The notes beneath the pieces were generated by a model. It was not told the DNA's origin. It worked only from the letters and a program-made list of their open reading frames with translations, and did not search any database. 64,000 nucleotides of DNA from the NCBI GenBank assembly GCA_008360975.2, contig VLJF02000873.1, positions 22,743 to 86,742 on the forward strand, in the 5' to 3' direction. Shown here one piece after another: positions 36,901-44,285 of the stretch. The translations under genes were made by a program, and so were the position numbers. The DNA is from Lichenostomus cassidix (lineage: Eukaryota; Chordata; Aves; Passeriformes; Meliphagidae). The first letter of the stretch is position 1; the number at the start of each line of letters is the position of its first letter.

Positions 36901-39900
36901 GATTTGGGGACATCGAGGAGAATTTGGGATATTTTGGGACATTGAGGTCATTTGGGGACACTTTGGGGACACCAAGGACATCCACCGAGTGTCCCAAGCA
37001 GGGAGGATTTCGGAGAAATTTGGAGAAGAATTTGGGGCAAATTTTGGGAGGATTTGGGGAGATTTGGGGGAAGATTTTGGGTGGATTTGGGGAGAATTTT
37101 GGGGGAATTTGGGGAGGATTTGGAAAGGATTTTTGGGCAGATTTTGGGTGGATTTGGGGAGAATTTTGGGGAAAATTTTGGGCACATTTAGGAGATATTT
37201 TGGGGTGGATTTTGGGTGGATTTGGGGGGAATTTAGGGTGGATTTGGGGCAAATTTTGGGGTGGATTTGGGATGGATTTGGTAAAGATCAGGGAGGATTT
37301 AGTGGGGATTTGGGCTAAATTTGGGGGGATTTGGGACAAATTTTGGGGGATTTGGGGAGGATTTTTGAGTGGATTTGGAGGGATTTTGGGGGAGATTTGG
37401 GGCAGATTTTGGGGTGATTTCAGGTGGATTTGGGGTAAATTTTGGGGATGATTTTGGGGTGGATTTGATTGGGATTTGGAGCAGATTTGGAGCAGATTTG
37501 AACTAGATTTTGGGGTGAATTTGGGCAAATTTTAGGGCAAATTTGGGGAGATTTTGGGGATAATTTGGAGCAGATTTAGGGTGGGTTTTGGAACAGATTT
37601 GGAACAGATTTTGGAGTAAATTTGGGGCCAATTTGGGGTGGATTTTGGGGCAGATTTGGGGAGGATTTTGGGGAAGATTTCGGGGAGATTTGGGGATGAT
37701 TTTGAGGTAGATTTTGGGCAAATTTGGGGTAGATTTTGGGATGGATTTGGGGATAAATTTGGGCAGATTTTGGGATGGATTTTGGAGATTTGGGGCAGAT
37801 TTTGGGGTGGAATTGGGGAAGATTTTGGGGTGAATTTGGAGCAGATTTTAGGTCAAATTTGGGGTAGATTTGAGAGTGGATTTGAGGAGATTTGGGGCAG
37901 ATTTTGGAGTAGATTTGGGGCAAATTTTGGGATGATTTGATGGGGATTTGGAGCAGATTTGGGGTGGATTTTGGGTGGATTTGGGGAGAATTTTGGGGTG
38001 ACTTGTGGGGCAGAATTTGGGGCAAATTTGGGTGGATTTGGGGAAGATTTGGGCAAATTTTGGGGAAGATTTGGGCAGATTTTGAATGGATTTGGAACAG
38101 ATTTTGGAGTAAATTTGGAGCCAATTTGGGGCAAATTTGGGGTGGATTTTGGGGAAGATTTCGGGGAGATCTGGGGATGACTTAAGGGGTAGATTTTGGG
38201 GTGACTTTGGGGCACATTTTGGGTGAATTTGGGCACATTTCGGGTAGATTTTGGGGTGAATTTGGGCAGATTTTGGATAGATTTTGGGTGATTTTCGGCA
38301 GATTTTGGGGTGAATTTGGGTGAATTTGGGCACATTTTGAAGAGATTTTGGGTAGATTTGGGGCAGATTTTGGGTGATTTTCAGCAGATTTTGGGTGATT
38401 TTGGGCAGATTTTGTGATGAATTTGGGCAGATTTTGGGGTGCATTTTGGGGTGAATTTGGGCACATTTTGGATAGATTTTGGGTGAATTTGGGCAGATTT
38501 TGGGGTGAATTTGGGCAGACTTTGGGCACATTTTGGGGTGATTTTGGGCAGACTTTGAGGTGATTTTGGGGTGAATTTTGGGGAGAATTTAGGCAGATTT
38601 TGAAGTGAATTTGGGCAGATTTTGGGGTGATTTTGAGGTGATTTTGGGGTGTTTTTGGGCAGATTTTGAGGTGATTTTGGGCAGATTTTGAGGTGATTTT
38701 GGAGTGAATTTGGGCAGATTTTGAGGTGATTTTGGGCAGGTTTTGAGGTGATTTTGAGGTGATTTTGAGGTGATTTTGGGGTGATTTTGGCTCCCCTGGC
38801 TCACCCACAGTGCTGGATTTCAGCTCAGCCTCCACAGCATCATAATGAGCTGAAAATTTCTTATCAATGTTGGATTTCATGATGTTCTCCTAAAAATTGG
38901 GAAATTGGGGAGTTAGGGGAACCCAAAAAACCACCCAGGGACCCCAAAAATCCCTCTGAGACCCCAAAAAACCTCCCTGGGAACCCCAAAAACCCACCTA
39001 GGCCCCCAAAAAAATCCCAAAAATCCTGAAACCCCAAAAAAATCACCCCCAGGACCCCAAAGAAAACCACACAGGACCCCAAAAAAAATCTTCTAAAACC
39101 CTGAAATCCCATAAAAACCACCCTGGGACCTCAAAAAAATCCCCCAAAATCGTGAAACCTGAAAACAAATCCCACCTATGAACTCCAAAAAACCATCTGG
39201 GACCCCAAAAAACCCATCCAGGAGCCCCAAATCCTCCCTGGGACCCCCAAAAAATTCTCCTAAAACCCTGAAACCCCAAAAAAATCCACCCAGAACCCCC
39301 AGAAAAATCCCCTAAAACCCTGAGACCCCAAAATAATCTCCCCAAACTCCTGAAATCCCCAAAAAAACCCACTGGGACCCCAAAAAAATCCCACAAAATC
39401 CTGAAACCTCAAAAAATCCACCCAGGAGACCCAAAAACCTCCTTGGGACCCCAAAAAAAAGCCCCTAAAACCCTGAGACCCCAAAAAAATCCCCCCAGGA
39501 CCCCAAAAAAAGTTCCCCAAAACCTTGAGACCCCAAAATAATCACCTCAAAATGCTGAACCCCCAAAAAATCCCATCCAGGATCCCCCAAAAAATCCCCT
39601 AAAACGCTGAGATCCCAAAATTATCTCCCCAAACTCCTGAAATCCCAAAAAAAACACACTCAGGACCTCCCAAAACCCCACTGGGACCCCAAAAAACCAT
39701 CCAAGACACCCAAAAAAACCTCCCTGGGACCCCAAAAAAATCCCACAAAATCCTAAAACCTCAAAAAATCTCACCCAGGAGATCCCAAAAAAAAAATTCC
39801 CCAAAACCCTGAGACCCCAAAAAACTACACAGAACCCCCAGAAAAAAACCCCTAAAAGCCTGAGACCCCAAAATAATCTCCCCAAAATCCTGAAACCCCC

Positions 39901-42510
39901 AAAAAAACCACATCCAGGACCCCAAAAAACCCACCTGGGACCCCAAAAAATCCCATCCAGGACTCCCAAAAAAGCCCCAAAACCCCTAAGACCCTAAAAT
40001 AATCTCCCCAAAATGCTGAAACCCCAAAAAAATCCCATCCAGGAGCCTCAAATCTGAGAGAATCCTGAGACCCCAAAAGCAGCAGATCACCCCAAAAGAA
40101 GCCCAGGAGCCCCAAAATCCTCCCCAGAGTTTGGGAATTCCCTGAGATCTGGGAAGCTGAAATTTCCCCTAAAATCTCAGGACCCCAAAATCCCCCAGGA
40201 GCCCCAAAGTGCCCCAAAAAAACCCCAAATCCTCAGGAATCCCCCAGATTTGGGGATCCCCAAAACCCCCAGAGCTGTGAACCCCAAAACCCCCAAACCC
40301 CAGCAGCCCCAAAATCCCAAAACAACCCAAAAAACCCCAAAATCCCAAAGTGCCCCAAAAACCCCAAAATGCCCCAAAAACCTCAAAAACCCCAAAGTGC
40401 CCCAAAAACCCCAAAATGCCCGAAATGCCTCAATAAACCCCAAAATCCCCAAAATGCCCCAAAAACCCCAAAATGCCCCAAAAACCTCAAAAACCCCAAA
40501 GTGCCCCAAAAACCCCAAAATCCCAAAGTGCCCCAAGAAACCCCAAATCCCCCAAATCCCCAAACTGACCCAATAAACCCCAAAACCCCCAAATCCCTGG
40601 GACCCCCAAAAACCCCAAAGTGCCTCAATAAACCCCAAAACCCCCAAAGCTCCTCAAACCCCAAACACCCCCAAAACCCCCAAATCGCCCCAAACCTGGA
40701 GACCCCAAATCCCAAATCCCCAAAGAGCCTCAATAAACCCCAAAATCCCCAAATCCCTGGAATCCCAAAATCCCAGGAGCCCCAAATTCCCAGGAAATCC
40801 CCCAAAAAACCCCAAAAGTCACCAAACCCCAGGAATCCCTCCAGACCTGGAGATCCCCAAAGTGACCCAAAAAACCCCAAATTCCCAATAAACCCCAAAT
40901 TCCCAATAAACCCCAAATTCCCAAGAAACCCCAAATTCCCAATAAAGCCCAAGAAACCCCAAATTCCCCAGGAGCCCCGAATTCCCCACAGACCCCAAAC
41001 CACCCCAAATCCCCCAAAGTGCCCAAAAAACCCCAAAAGCCCCAAACCTCCTCCAACCCCAGGAAGCCCCAAAACCCCCAGGAGCCCAAAATCCCCAAAA
41101 TACCTCAATAAAGCCCAAAAAATCCCAATAAACCACAAGACCTCCAAACCCCAGAACCCCCAAATTCCCCCAAAACACCCCAAACCCCAAGAAACCCCAA
41201 AACCCCAAAGCTCCAAATCCCAAACACCCCAAGACCCCAGGAGCCCAAAACCCCAAAATGCCCCAATAAACACCAAAAACCCCAATAAACCCAAAACCTC
41301 CCCAAACCCCAGAACATCCCAGAGCCCCCAAACTCCCCAAAATCCCCAAACTGCCCCAATAAATCCCAAAACCCCAAAATCCCCCAAAATCCCCCCAAGC
41401 CCAAAACCTCCAAATCCTCTAAATCTCCTAAAACCCCAAAAATCCCCCAAAAGTCTCCAAATCCCCAAATCCCCAAAAACACCCAAATGCCCCAAAATCC
41501 CTAAAATCCCTTAATTTCCCCAAACCCCCAAACTTCCCCCAAACCCCCCAAATCCTCTAAATCCCCCAAAACCCCAAAATCCCAAAACCCCAAATAATAC
41601 CCAAATCCCCCCAATTTCCCCAAAATCCCTAATATCCCCAAACCCCTCAAATTCCCCAAATTTCCCCCAAAACCCTCAAATCCTCTAAATCCCCCAAACA
41701 CCAAAATCCCCAAAACCCCCTAAAACCCCAAAATCCTCCAAAAGTCCTCAAACGCCCCAAAATCTCCCAAAACCCCCAAATGGCCCAAAATCCCTAAAAT
41801 CCCTAATTTCCCCAAAGCCCCAAAATCCTCTAAATCCCCCAAAACCTCTAAAACCCCCAAATCCCCAAAACCACCCAATTCCCCCATTTCCCCCAAAAGC
41901 CCCCAAAACCCCAAAATCCTCCAAAAGTCCTCAAACGCCCCAAAATCTCCCAAAACCCCAAATGGCCCAAAATCCCTAAAATCCCCTAATTTCCCCAAAG
42001 CCCCAAAATCCTCTAAATCCCCCAAACCTCCTAAAACCCCCAAATCCCCAAAACCACCCAATTCCCCCATTTCCCCCAAAAGCCCCCAAAACCCCAAAAT
42101 CCCCCAAAGTCCTCAAACCCCCAAAATCTCCCAAAACCCCCAAATGCCCCAATTTCCCCCAAAATCCCCTGATATCCCCAAACCCCCAAAACCCTCCAAA
42201 CCCCCAATTTACCTCCCAAACCCCAAATCCTCTAAATCCCCAAAACGCCCCAAAACCCCCTAAAACCCCAAAATACCCAAATCCCCCCTTTGCCCCAAAA
42301 CCCCCAATTTCCCCAATTTCCCCCAAAATCCCCAAACCCCTCAAACCCCCCAAATCCCCTAAAAACCCCAAATTTCCCCCAAATTTCCCCAAATCTCACC
42401 TCCTGGATCCTCTGCCGCAGCTGCTCCATGTGTTCTCTCTGCCGCTCGCGTTTCTTCATCAGCTGCAGAGCTCTGCCCGCCTCGCTCGCCGCGCCCTTGT
42501 ACTGCGCCAT
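12981..42510 (-). CDS. FAM50A: FAM50A (XAP5), spliceosome-associated protein, complete, 13 coding exons
   Basis: FAM50A is a nuclear XAP5-family protein associated with the spliceosome. Coding exons from 5' to 3' are 42400-42510, 38805-38889, 36403-36502, 25899-26014, 24395-24477, 20861-20927, 19368-19429, 18235-18311, 16210-16264, 15890-15938, 15346-15416, 14061-14171 and 12981-12989. All junctions are GT-AG and in phase, giving 331 codons against 339 in human. The protein runs [20 protein letters not shown], a charged coiled-coil N-half, an acidic run followed by [18 protein letters not shown], and the highly conserved XAP5 domain ([15 protein letters not shown] through [20 protein letters not shown]). 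The acidic stretch is shorter than in human. Only about 1 kb of the 29.5 kb span is coding. Intron 3 holds an antisense endogenous retrovirus. Confidence 0.97.
13025..13625. repeat. FAM50A intron 12 minisatellite with CTGTCAATCA core
   Basis: Units of about 30-36 bp (CCTGTCAATCATCCCCAGG followed by CTCCTCCCACAC) are repeated about 20 times. I count 17 perfect CTGTCAATCA decamers. Confidence 0.92.
13626..14060. repeat. FAM50A intron 12 repeat including two exon 12 edge copies
   Basis: GGGATGATTTTGGGATATTT-like units surround two copies of GTACTTGTCCCAGCGTTTCT followed by CGGGGTCGAA, the reverse of the end of exon 12. The copy nearer the exon retains the GTGAGAG donor; the farther one has diverged. 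Confidence 0.9.
14061..14171 (-). CDS. FAM50A: FAM50A exon 12
   Basis: The acceptor is GACGTCACAG and the donor is TACACG|GTGAGA. The exon encodes [20 protein letters not shown] and then [17 protein letters not shown]. Two partial copies of its 3' edge with the donor lie downstream at about 13842-13882 and 13955-13990. Confidence 0.96.
14172..14735. repeat. FAM50A intron 11 CRE-palindrome minisatellite
   Basis: Units of about 18-25 bp (GTGACGTCATCAACGGG and variants) carry more than a dozen perfect TGACGTCA palindromes plus TGATGTCA variants. The array abuts the exon 12 acceptor, whose own sequence is GATGACGTCACAG, so it may have been seeded from the splice site. Confidence 0.93.
14736..15345. 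repeat. FAM50A intron 11 minisatellite, 10-bp TACTGGTCTA unit
   Basis: TACTGGTCTA, TACTGGTCCA and TACTGGTTTA units fill the stretch up to the exon 11 donor. The ACTGG strand is plus. Confidence 0.93.
15346..15416 (-). CDS. FAM50A: FAM50A exon 11
   Basis: The acceptor is CCCTCCCCAG and the donor is GACGAG|GTGAGA. The exon encodes [20 protein letters not shown] and KDE. Confidence 0.96.
15425..15889. repeat. FAM50A intron 10 CRE-rich repeat
   Basis: GATGACGTCACAGCCCC and CGATGACATCAC units recur every 20-35 bp between exons 11 and 10. This is a second array of the TGACGTCA palindrome. Confidence 0.9.
15890..15938 (-). CDS. FAM50A: FAM50A exon 10
   Basis: The acceptor is CCCCCACAG and the donor is AGAGTG|GTGAGT. 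The exon encodes [16 protein letters not shown] and ends in phase 1. Confidence 0.96.
15942..16200. repeat. FAM50A intron 9 GGGTGGGGGAGGGGCT repeat
   Basis: About twelve G-rich units (GGTGGGGGAGGGGCT) lie between exons 10 and 9. The G-rich strand is the template strand of FAM50A. Confidence 0.9.
16210..16264 (-). CDS. FAM50A: FAM50A exon 9
   Basis: The acceptor is CCCTCCCCAG and the donor is CCTCAT|GTGAGA. The exon encodes [18 protein letters not shown]. Confidence 0.96.
16270..18225. repeat. FAM50A intron 8 repeats
   Basis: From 16270 to about 17790 the units are about 20-25 bp (GGGAACCCCAAAAATACCC). From 17790 to 18210 they change to a 10-11 bp CCCCCAAAATC repeat. No exon-like text was found apart from exons 9 and 8 at the borders. 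Confidence 0.9.
18235..18311 (-). CDS. FAM50A: FAM50A exon 8
   Basis: The acceptor is CTCCCCAG and the donor is CTCCG|GTGAGG. The exon encodes [20 protein letters not shown] and DFSEL, ending in phase 2. Confidence 0.96.
18320..19365. repeat. FAM50A intron 7 repeat, about 20 bp unit
   Basis: Units of AACTGGGAACCCAAAAATGG type are repeated. The plus-strand frames of 250-360 codons here are stop-poor repeat translations. Confidence 0.9.
19368..19429 (-). CDS. FAM50A: FAM50A exon 7
   Basis: The acceptor is TTCCCCAG and the donor is TCAAG|GTCAGAG. The exon encodes [20 protein letters not shown], identical to the human XAP5 core here. Confidence 0.96.
19435..20855. repeat. FAM50A intron 6 repeat
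   Basis: Units such as CCCAAAAACTGAGCCAGGA and CCCCAAAATGACCCC recur with mixed lengths of 20-60 bp. No additional exon is seen. Confidence 0.88.
20861..20927 (-). CDS. FAM50A: FAM50A exon 6
   Basis: The acceptor is GGCCCTCAG and the donor is CAAAA|GTGAGG. The exon encodes [20 protein letters not shown] and IK. The split codon across the next junction reads Asn where human has Ser. Confidence 0.95.
20935..24390. repeat. FAM50A intron 5 repeats with higher-order structure
   Basis: Short CCCCAAAAATACCC-type units make up the stretch. From about 21700 to 24250 a longer block recurs roughly every 170-400 bp; it contains AATCCCACAAAACAACCCC, then CACCCCAAAAATACACAAAA and CTACCCAAATCCACC. This indicates stacked rounds of duplication. 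Confidence 0.85.
24395..24477 (-). CDS. FAM50A: FAM50A exon 5
   Basis: The acceptor is CTCCCCCCAG and the donor is CGGGAG|GTGATC. The exon encodes [20 protein letters not shown] and LPDRERE, containing the basic KKRK stretch. Confidence 0.95.
24485..25890. repeat. FAM50A intron 4 repeats
   Basis: AATCCCCAAAAAATCCCC units run to about 24960. A less regular, C-rich, degenerating array of CCCAAATTCCCC text continues to exon 4. No gene is seen. Confidence 0.85.
25899..26014 (-). CDS. FAM50A: FAM50A exon 4 (acidic segment)
   Basis: The acceptor is TTTTTGCAG and the donor is GAAG|GTGAAA. The exon encodes [20 protein letters not shown], then LSFSLG and a Glu run. The Glu run is built from a GAG-rich tract and is shorter than the human equivalent. 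Confidence 0.95.
26020..27406. repeat. FAM50A intron 3 minisatellite, left of the retrovirus
   Basis: Higher-order units of roughly 170-240 bp combine ACTGGTTTATACTGGTTTGG, GACAAACTGGGATGAACTGG and a GGGAGTTAGAGGGGAAAAAA tail. The endogenous retrovirus interrupts one unit at ACTGGT. Confidence 0.92.
27407..27411. repeat. Target-site duplication, left copy
   Basis: CTGGT directly precedes the 5' LTR and matches 33893-33897 after the 3' LTR. A 5-bp duplication fits integrase-mediated insertion. The motif is common in the host minisatellite, so chance identity is possible. Confidence 0.8.
27412..27994 (+). repeat. 5' LTR
   Basis: It begins TGTCTTGGATTGATGATATG and ends CCCGGGACA. AATAAA lies at 27884-27889. 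The length is 583 bp. Confidence 0.95.
27999..28016 (+). other. Primer-binding site, tRNA-Lys type
   Basis: TGGCGCCCAACGTGGGGC starts four bases after the LTR. It matches the 3' end of tRNA-Lys1,2 as known from several betaretroviruses and lentiviruses. ERV-L elements are named for a Leu primer site, so this pairing is noteworthy. Confidence 0.85.
28131..29909 (+). CDS. gag: Retroviral gag-like ORF
   Basis: An intact 592-codon frame starts at the first ATG after the leader. Hydrophobic segments lie near residues 43-60 and 129-150. The central part ([19 protein letters not shown] and following) resembles a capsid region, and a coiled coil begins near residue 470 ([20 protein letters not shown]). 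I see no CCHC zinc knuckle. It ends at TAG 29907-29909. The downstream protease-RT continues in the same frame, so stop readthrough rather than frameshifting could have joined gag and pol. The assignment rests on position and general character. Confidence 0.75.
   Translation: MLFDGRLFDVILSVWHIGLFPYQQVRAILSLMYNFHQSGTRLRLVIVMCVILTICKKVWETVKDVHALLVSSSRFSNLFWSFVSNITQPVREVEGEASWLLTHLFPFKTGISAFENIQFPLDVKETINLVVQVLYLGVSVYMMFSVTRMRAEKSRGAEQEQAPNPDVRKFEWCGVWEDIGKTLKKFSDPIDWEFPPGQIPRPAEVGKYLKEKCRDNCSAICWALAYAYRTLSDIIEQEVREPKPMAVAPITRSRKAQFKTDRPDDSGEGPSRPATESEVIVESMNVRDLHSLRKDYVQRDDESVISWLVRLWDAAGDVTLLDATEARHLGTVSRDPDINQTIRDGPDCSSLWRRAIRAARDRYLHPDDLYSQQTQWRTIEQGIQRLREMAVVEIVFPEDIANPDPIIDPDRIECTPVMWLKLLKLGPSGYASALAIMKQDDGHETVRDMTRKLRAYADVVHSPMNARISAVETNLQKLENKIEKNHEKLSKEIKDSLLQISAVQTRGSATPRRRSSAMRTGYIPRHELWYFLCDSGENMNRWDGQPTAVLARRVRELKEGKTQRRNSTRREVALLNMSDSVEGTSNTNTHQG
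29910..31091 (+). pseudogene. pol: Retroviral protease and reverse transcriptase (pol, 5' part)
   Basis: The frame is continuous with gag after its TAG. A retropepsin active-site VDTGA is at 30015-30029. RT motifs include [45 protein letters not shown] and the catalytic YIDD at 30843-30854. The frame is lost near 31052, close to a run of C, and terminates at 31089-31091. The RNase H and integrase parts follow in another frame, so this copy cannot make full pol. Confidence 0.9.
31095..33103 (+). pseudogene. pol: Retroviral RNase H and integrase (pol, 3' part, interrupted)
   Basis: After the frame change, the thumb/connection region leads to RNase H with FTDGS (Asp codon at 31778-31780). The integrase zinc-binding His and Cys residues ([13 protein letters not shown]) and the catalytic core ([17 protein letters not shown]) follow. 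In-frame stops occur at 31910-31912 within RNase H and at 32639-32641 within the integrase core. The frame then stays open to TAA or TAG near 33103. These breaks mark a dead copy. Confidence 0.9.
33163..33250. repeat. TATATG microsatellite in the retrovirus 3' region
   Basis: About ten units of TGTATATA type end in TGTGTGTG. It lies where an env gene would be in other retroviruses; only about 200 bp separate pol from the 3' LTR. Confidence 0.9.
33295..33308 (+). other. Probable polypurine tract
   Basis: AATAAGGGGTGGAA lies directly before the 3' LTR. It is purine-rich but broken by T residues, so it is a weak-looking tract. The assignment is from position. Confidence 0.6.
33309..33892 (+). 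repeat. 3' LTR
   Basis: The 584-bp repeat is about 99% identical to the 5' LTR, with six substitutions and two short indels counted by eye. AATAAA lies at 33780-33785. Confidence 0.95.
33893..33897. repeat. Target-site duplication, right copy
   Basis: CTGGT directly follows the 3' LTR, matching 27407-27411. The host minisatellite resumes at once. Confidence 0.8.
33898..34775. repeat. FAM50A intron 3 minisatellite, right of the retrovirus
   Basis: This is the same ACTGGTTTATACTGG and GAACTGGGAGGGAGTTAGAG array as on the left. The retrovirus split one array. Confidence 0.92.
34776..36390. repeat. FAM50A intron 3 repeat, GGGGTGATTTTGGGCTATTT type
   Basis: Units of about 20-30 bp, G/T-rich on the plus strand, run up to the exon 3 donor. 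The polarity is opposite to intron 5. Confidence 0.9.
36403..36502 (-). CDS. FAM50A: FAM50A exon 3
   Basis: The acceptor is CTGTCCCCAG and the donor is GCAGCT|GTGAGT. The exon encodes [20 protein letters not shown] and continues to RELQ. It ends in phase 2, and the next exon completes a Leu codon. Confidence 0.96.
36503..38800. repeat. FAM50A intron 2 repeats
   Basis: From 36503 to about 36960 a 9-10 bp GGGGACATTG unit begins right at the exon 3 acceptor, whose tract is itself CTGTCCCC repeats. From about 37000 to 38790 the units are GGGCAGATTTTGGGGTGAAT type. Confidence 0.9.
38805..38889 (-). CDS. FAM50A: FAM50A exon 2
   Basis: The acceptor is AATTTTTAG and the donor is CTGTGG|GTGAGC. The exon encodes [20 protein letters not shown] and ends SSTV plus one base (phase 1). 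Confidence 0.96.
38895..42395. repeat. FAM50A intron 1 repeats
   Basis: From 38895 to about 40130, units of GGGACCCCAAAAAAATCCC and CCTGAAACCCC type are repeated. From 40130 to 42390, AACCCCAAAATCCCC units of about 10-20 bp follow, with longer blocks recurring (for example near 41720-41900 and 41900-42080). The transcript is G/T-rich. Confidence 0.9.
42400..42510 (-). CDS. FAM50A: FAM50A exon 1
   Basis: The ATG is at 42510-42508. The 37 residues open with [17 protein letters not shown], nearly identical to human. The donor is CAGGAG|GTGAGA, phase 0. Confidence 0.96.
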
Positions 42511-42660
42511 GGCTGAATTTTGGGGTTTTTTGGGGTTTTTTGGGGTTTTTTGGGGTTTTTAGGGTTTGCAGCTCTCCGGAGGCTCCGGGCGGAGAGAACC
42601 CGGAAGTGCGCGCGGCGCCGGAAGTGCGTCACTGCCGGGCGGGGATTGGTTGGCGGGGAG
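42511..42660 (-). promoter_or_regulatory. FAM50A: FAM50A promoter region
   Basis: Two ETS-type CCGGAAGTG sites are at 42600-42608 and 42618-42626, with a CCAAT box (ATTGG, 42645-42649) and CpG-dense text between. Immediately before the ATG lie five close GGGG/TTTTTT runs (42521-42560). The start site is not visible. Confidence 0.65.
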
Positions 42661-44160
42661 GACACGCCCACCCGGAGCGGCGAGAGGAGCGGATTGGTTC
42701 GGCCGAGGTTTGGCTCCGCCCCCTGCTCGGTGCTGATTGGTTGGGAGGTAAGTTAGCTCCGCCCACCGCGCCTGCCTTAGCTCCGCCCCCTTTAGCACCT
42801 CCCCTCTTTAGCCCCGCCCATGCTCGCTGCTGATTGGTTCAGAACAGCTTTAGCTCCGCCCCTAGTTAGCTCCGCCCCCTGCTCGCTGCTGATTGGTTCA
42901 GAACAGAGTTAGCCCCGCCCCTGGCTCGTTATTTAACTCTGCTTTAGCCGAATTAATGAGCTGAATTCCTAATTAGCTCCACCTCTCTACTCGCTGCTGA
43001 TTGGCTGCAGACAGCCTTGGCTCCACCCCTTGCTGGTTGCTGATTGGCTCTGAAGAGTTAGCCCCGCCCTCACTGCTTAATTAGGCATTAGCTTAATAGT
43101 TAATTAAGCCTCGTTAGCTCCGCCTCTCTACTCGCTGCTGATTGGTTGGGAATGGAATTAGCTCCTCCCCATTGCTGGATGCTGATTGGTTCTGAAGTTA
43201 GCTCCGCCCACTGCTGTTTAATTCCTCATTAGCGCCACTCCTCTAATTGGTTCCATCCCTCATTAGCTCCTCCCCCCTGCTCGCTGCTGATTGGTTGGGA
43301 ATACAGTTGGCTCCGCCCACTGCTCGATGCTGATTGGCTCTGAACTGCGTTAGCTCCGCCCACTGCTCTCTGCCCTCCTTAGCTCCACCCCCCTGCTCAA
43401 TGCTGATTGGCTCCAGCCAGCGTTAGCCCCGCCCCTTGCTCATTCTTTTAATTCTGCTTTAGCCTAATGAACGAACTTAATTGCTCCTTAGCTCCGCCCC
43501 TCTGCTCGATGCTGATTGGCTGCCAACGGAGCTAGCTCCGCCCCTTCCTCGCGGTTTAATTAATGAGCGAAAGTCCTCATTAGCTCCTCTTCTCTCCTCG
43601 CGGCTGATTGGCTGGGAAGAGAATTAGCTCCGCCCCTTCCTCCCTGCTTAATTCCCCGTTAGGTTAATTAGTGATCTTAATTCCCCATTAGCTCCGCCCC
43701 CTTGCTCGCTGCTGATTGGTTCTGAAGTTAACTCCGCCCCCCTGCTCCATGCTGATTGGTTCTGAAGTTAGCTTCGCCCCCCTGCTCGATGCTGATTGGT
43801 TCTGAAGTTAGCTCCGCCCCCCCGCTCGCTGCTGATTGGCTCTGAGCCACCTTGGCCACGCCCCCTGTTAGGCCACACCCCCATTGGCGCCTCCCCATTG
43901 GCTGCACCCTGCACTAGCCCCGCCCCCATTCAGCCCCACCCACCTTGACCCCACCCCTTTGCTGACCACACCCAGTCTTAGGCTCCGCCCACCTCCTTAG
44001 CTCCACCCCCTTCCCACTGCCGCACCCTGATTGGTCCAATCCCCTCGCTTCGCCCCGCCCCCTTCCAGCGCCACGCCCCTATTGGCTCCTCCCCCAGCGA
44101 GATCCTCCGCTCTGATTGGCTCGGCTTGGCCACGCCCCCATTGACCACGCCCACTCCGTT
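42660..44160. repeat. CCAAT-box and GC-box minisatellite between FAM50A and ATP6AP1
   Basis: Units of about 45-70 bp (GCTGCTGATTGGTTCTGAAG followed by TTAGCTCCGCCCCCTGCTC) are repeated about 20 times. Nearly every unit has ATTGG (CCAAT on the other strand) and CCGCCC. No coding sequence is seen; human GDI1 lies between these two genes. Confidence 0.9.
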
Positions 44161-44279
44161 CAGAGGTTTGAAGGGATTTTTTTAGGGTCTTTTTGGGGTT
44201 ATTTACAGGGTTTTTAAAGGGTTTTTTAGGGTTTTTTAGGGTTTTTTGGGGTATTTTTGGGGTTTTTGGGTTTCCGGTT

Positions 44280-44285
44280 TTTATT
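44280..44285 (-). terminator. ATP6AP1: ATP6AP1 poly(A) signal candidate
   Basis: AATAAA on the minus strand occurs within TGTGTGAATAAAAACC, in non-repetitive text about 3.07 kb after the stop codon. A second AATAAA-like site is absent nearby. A nearer signal inside the intervening repeats was not found. Confidence 0.55.

Noticed and set aside
40369..41514. 381-codon NPKTPKSPK frame and its 370-codon antisense mirror
   Set aside because: Both strands are open over the same AACCCCAAAATCCCC array, so they are artefacts.
42660..44160. A GDI1 remnant between FAM50A and ATP6AP1
   Set aside because: No GDI1-like coding text was found; the spacer is entirely CCAAT/GC-box repeats.
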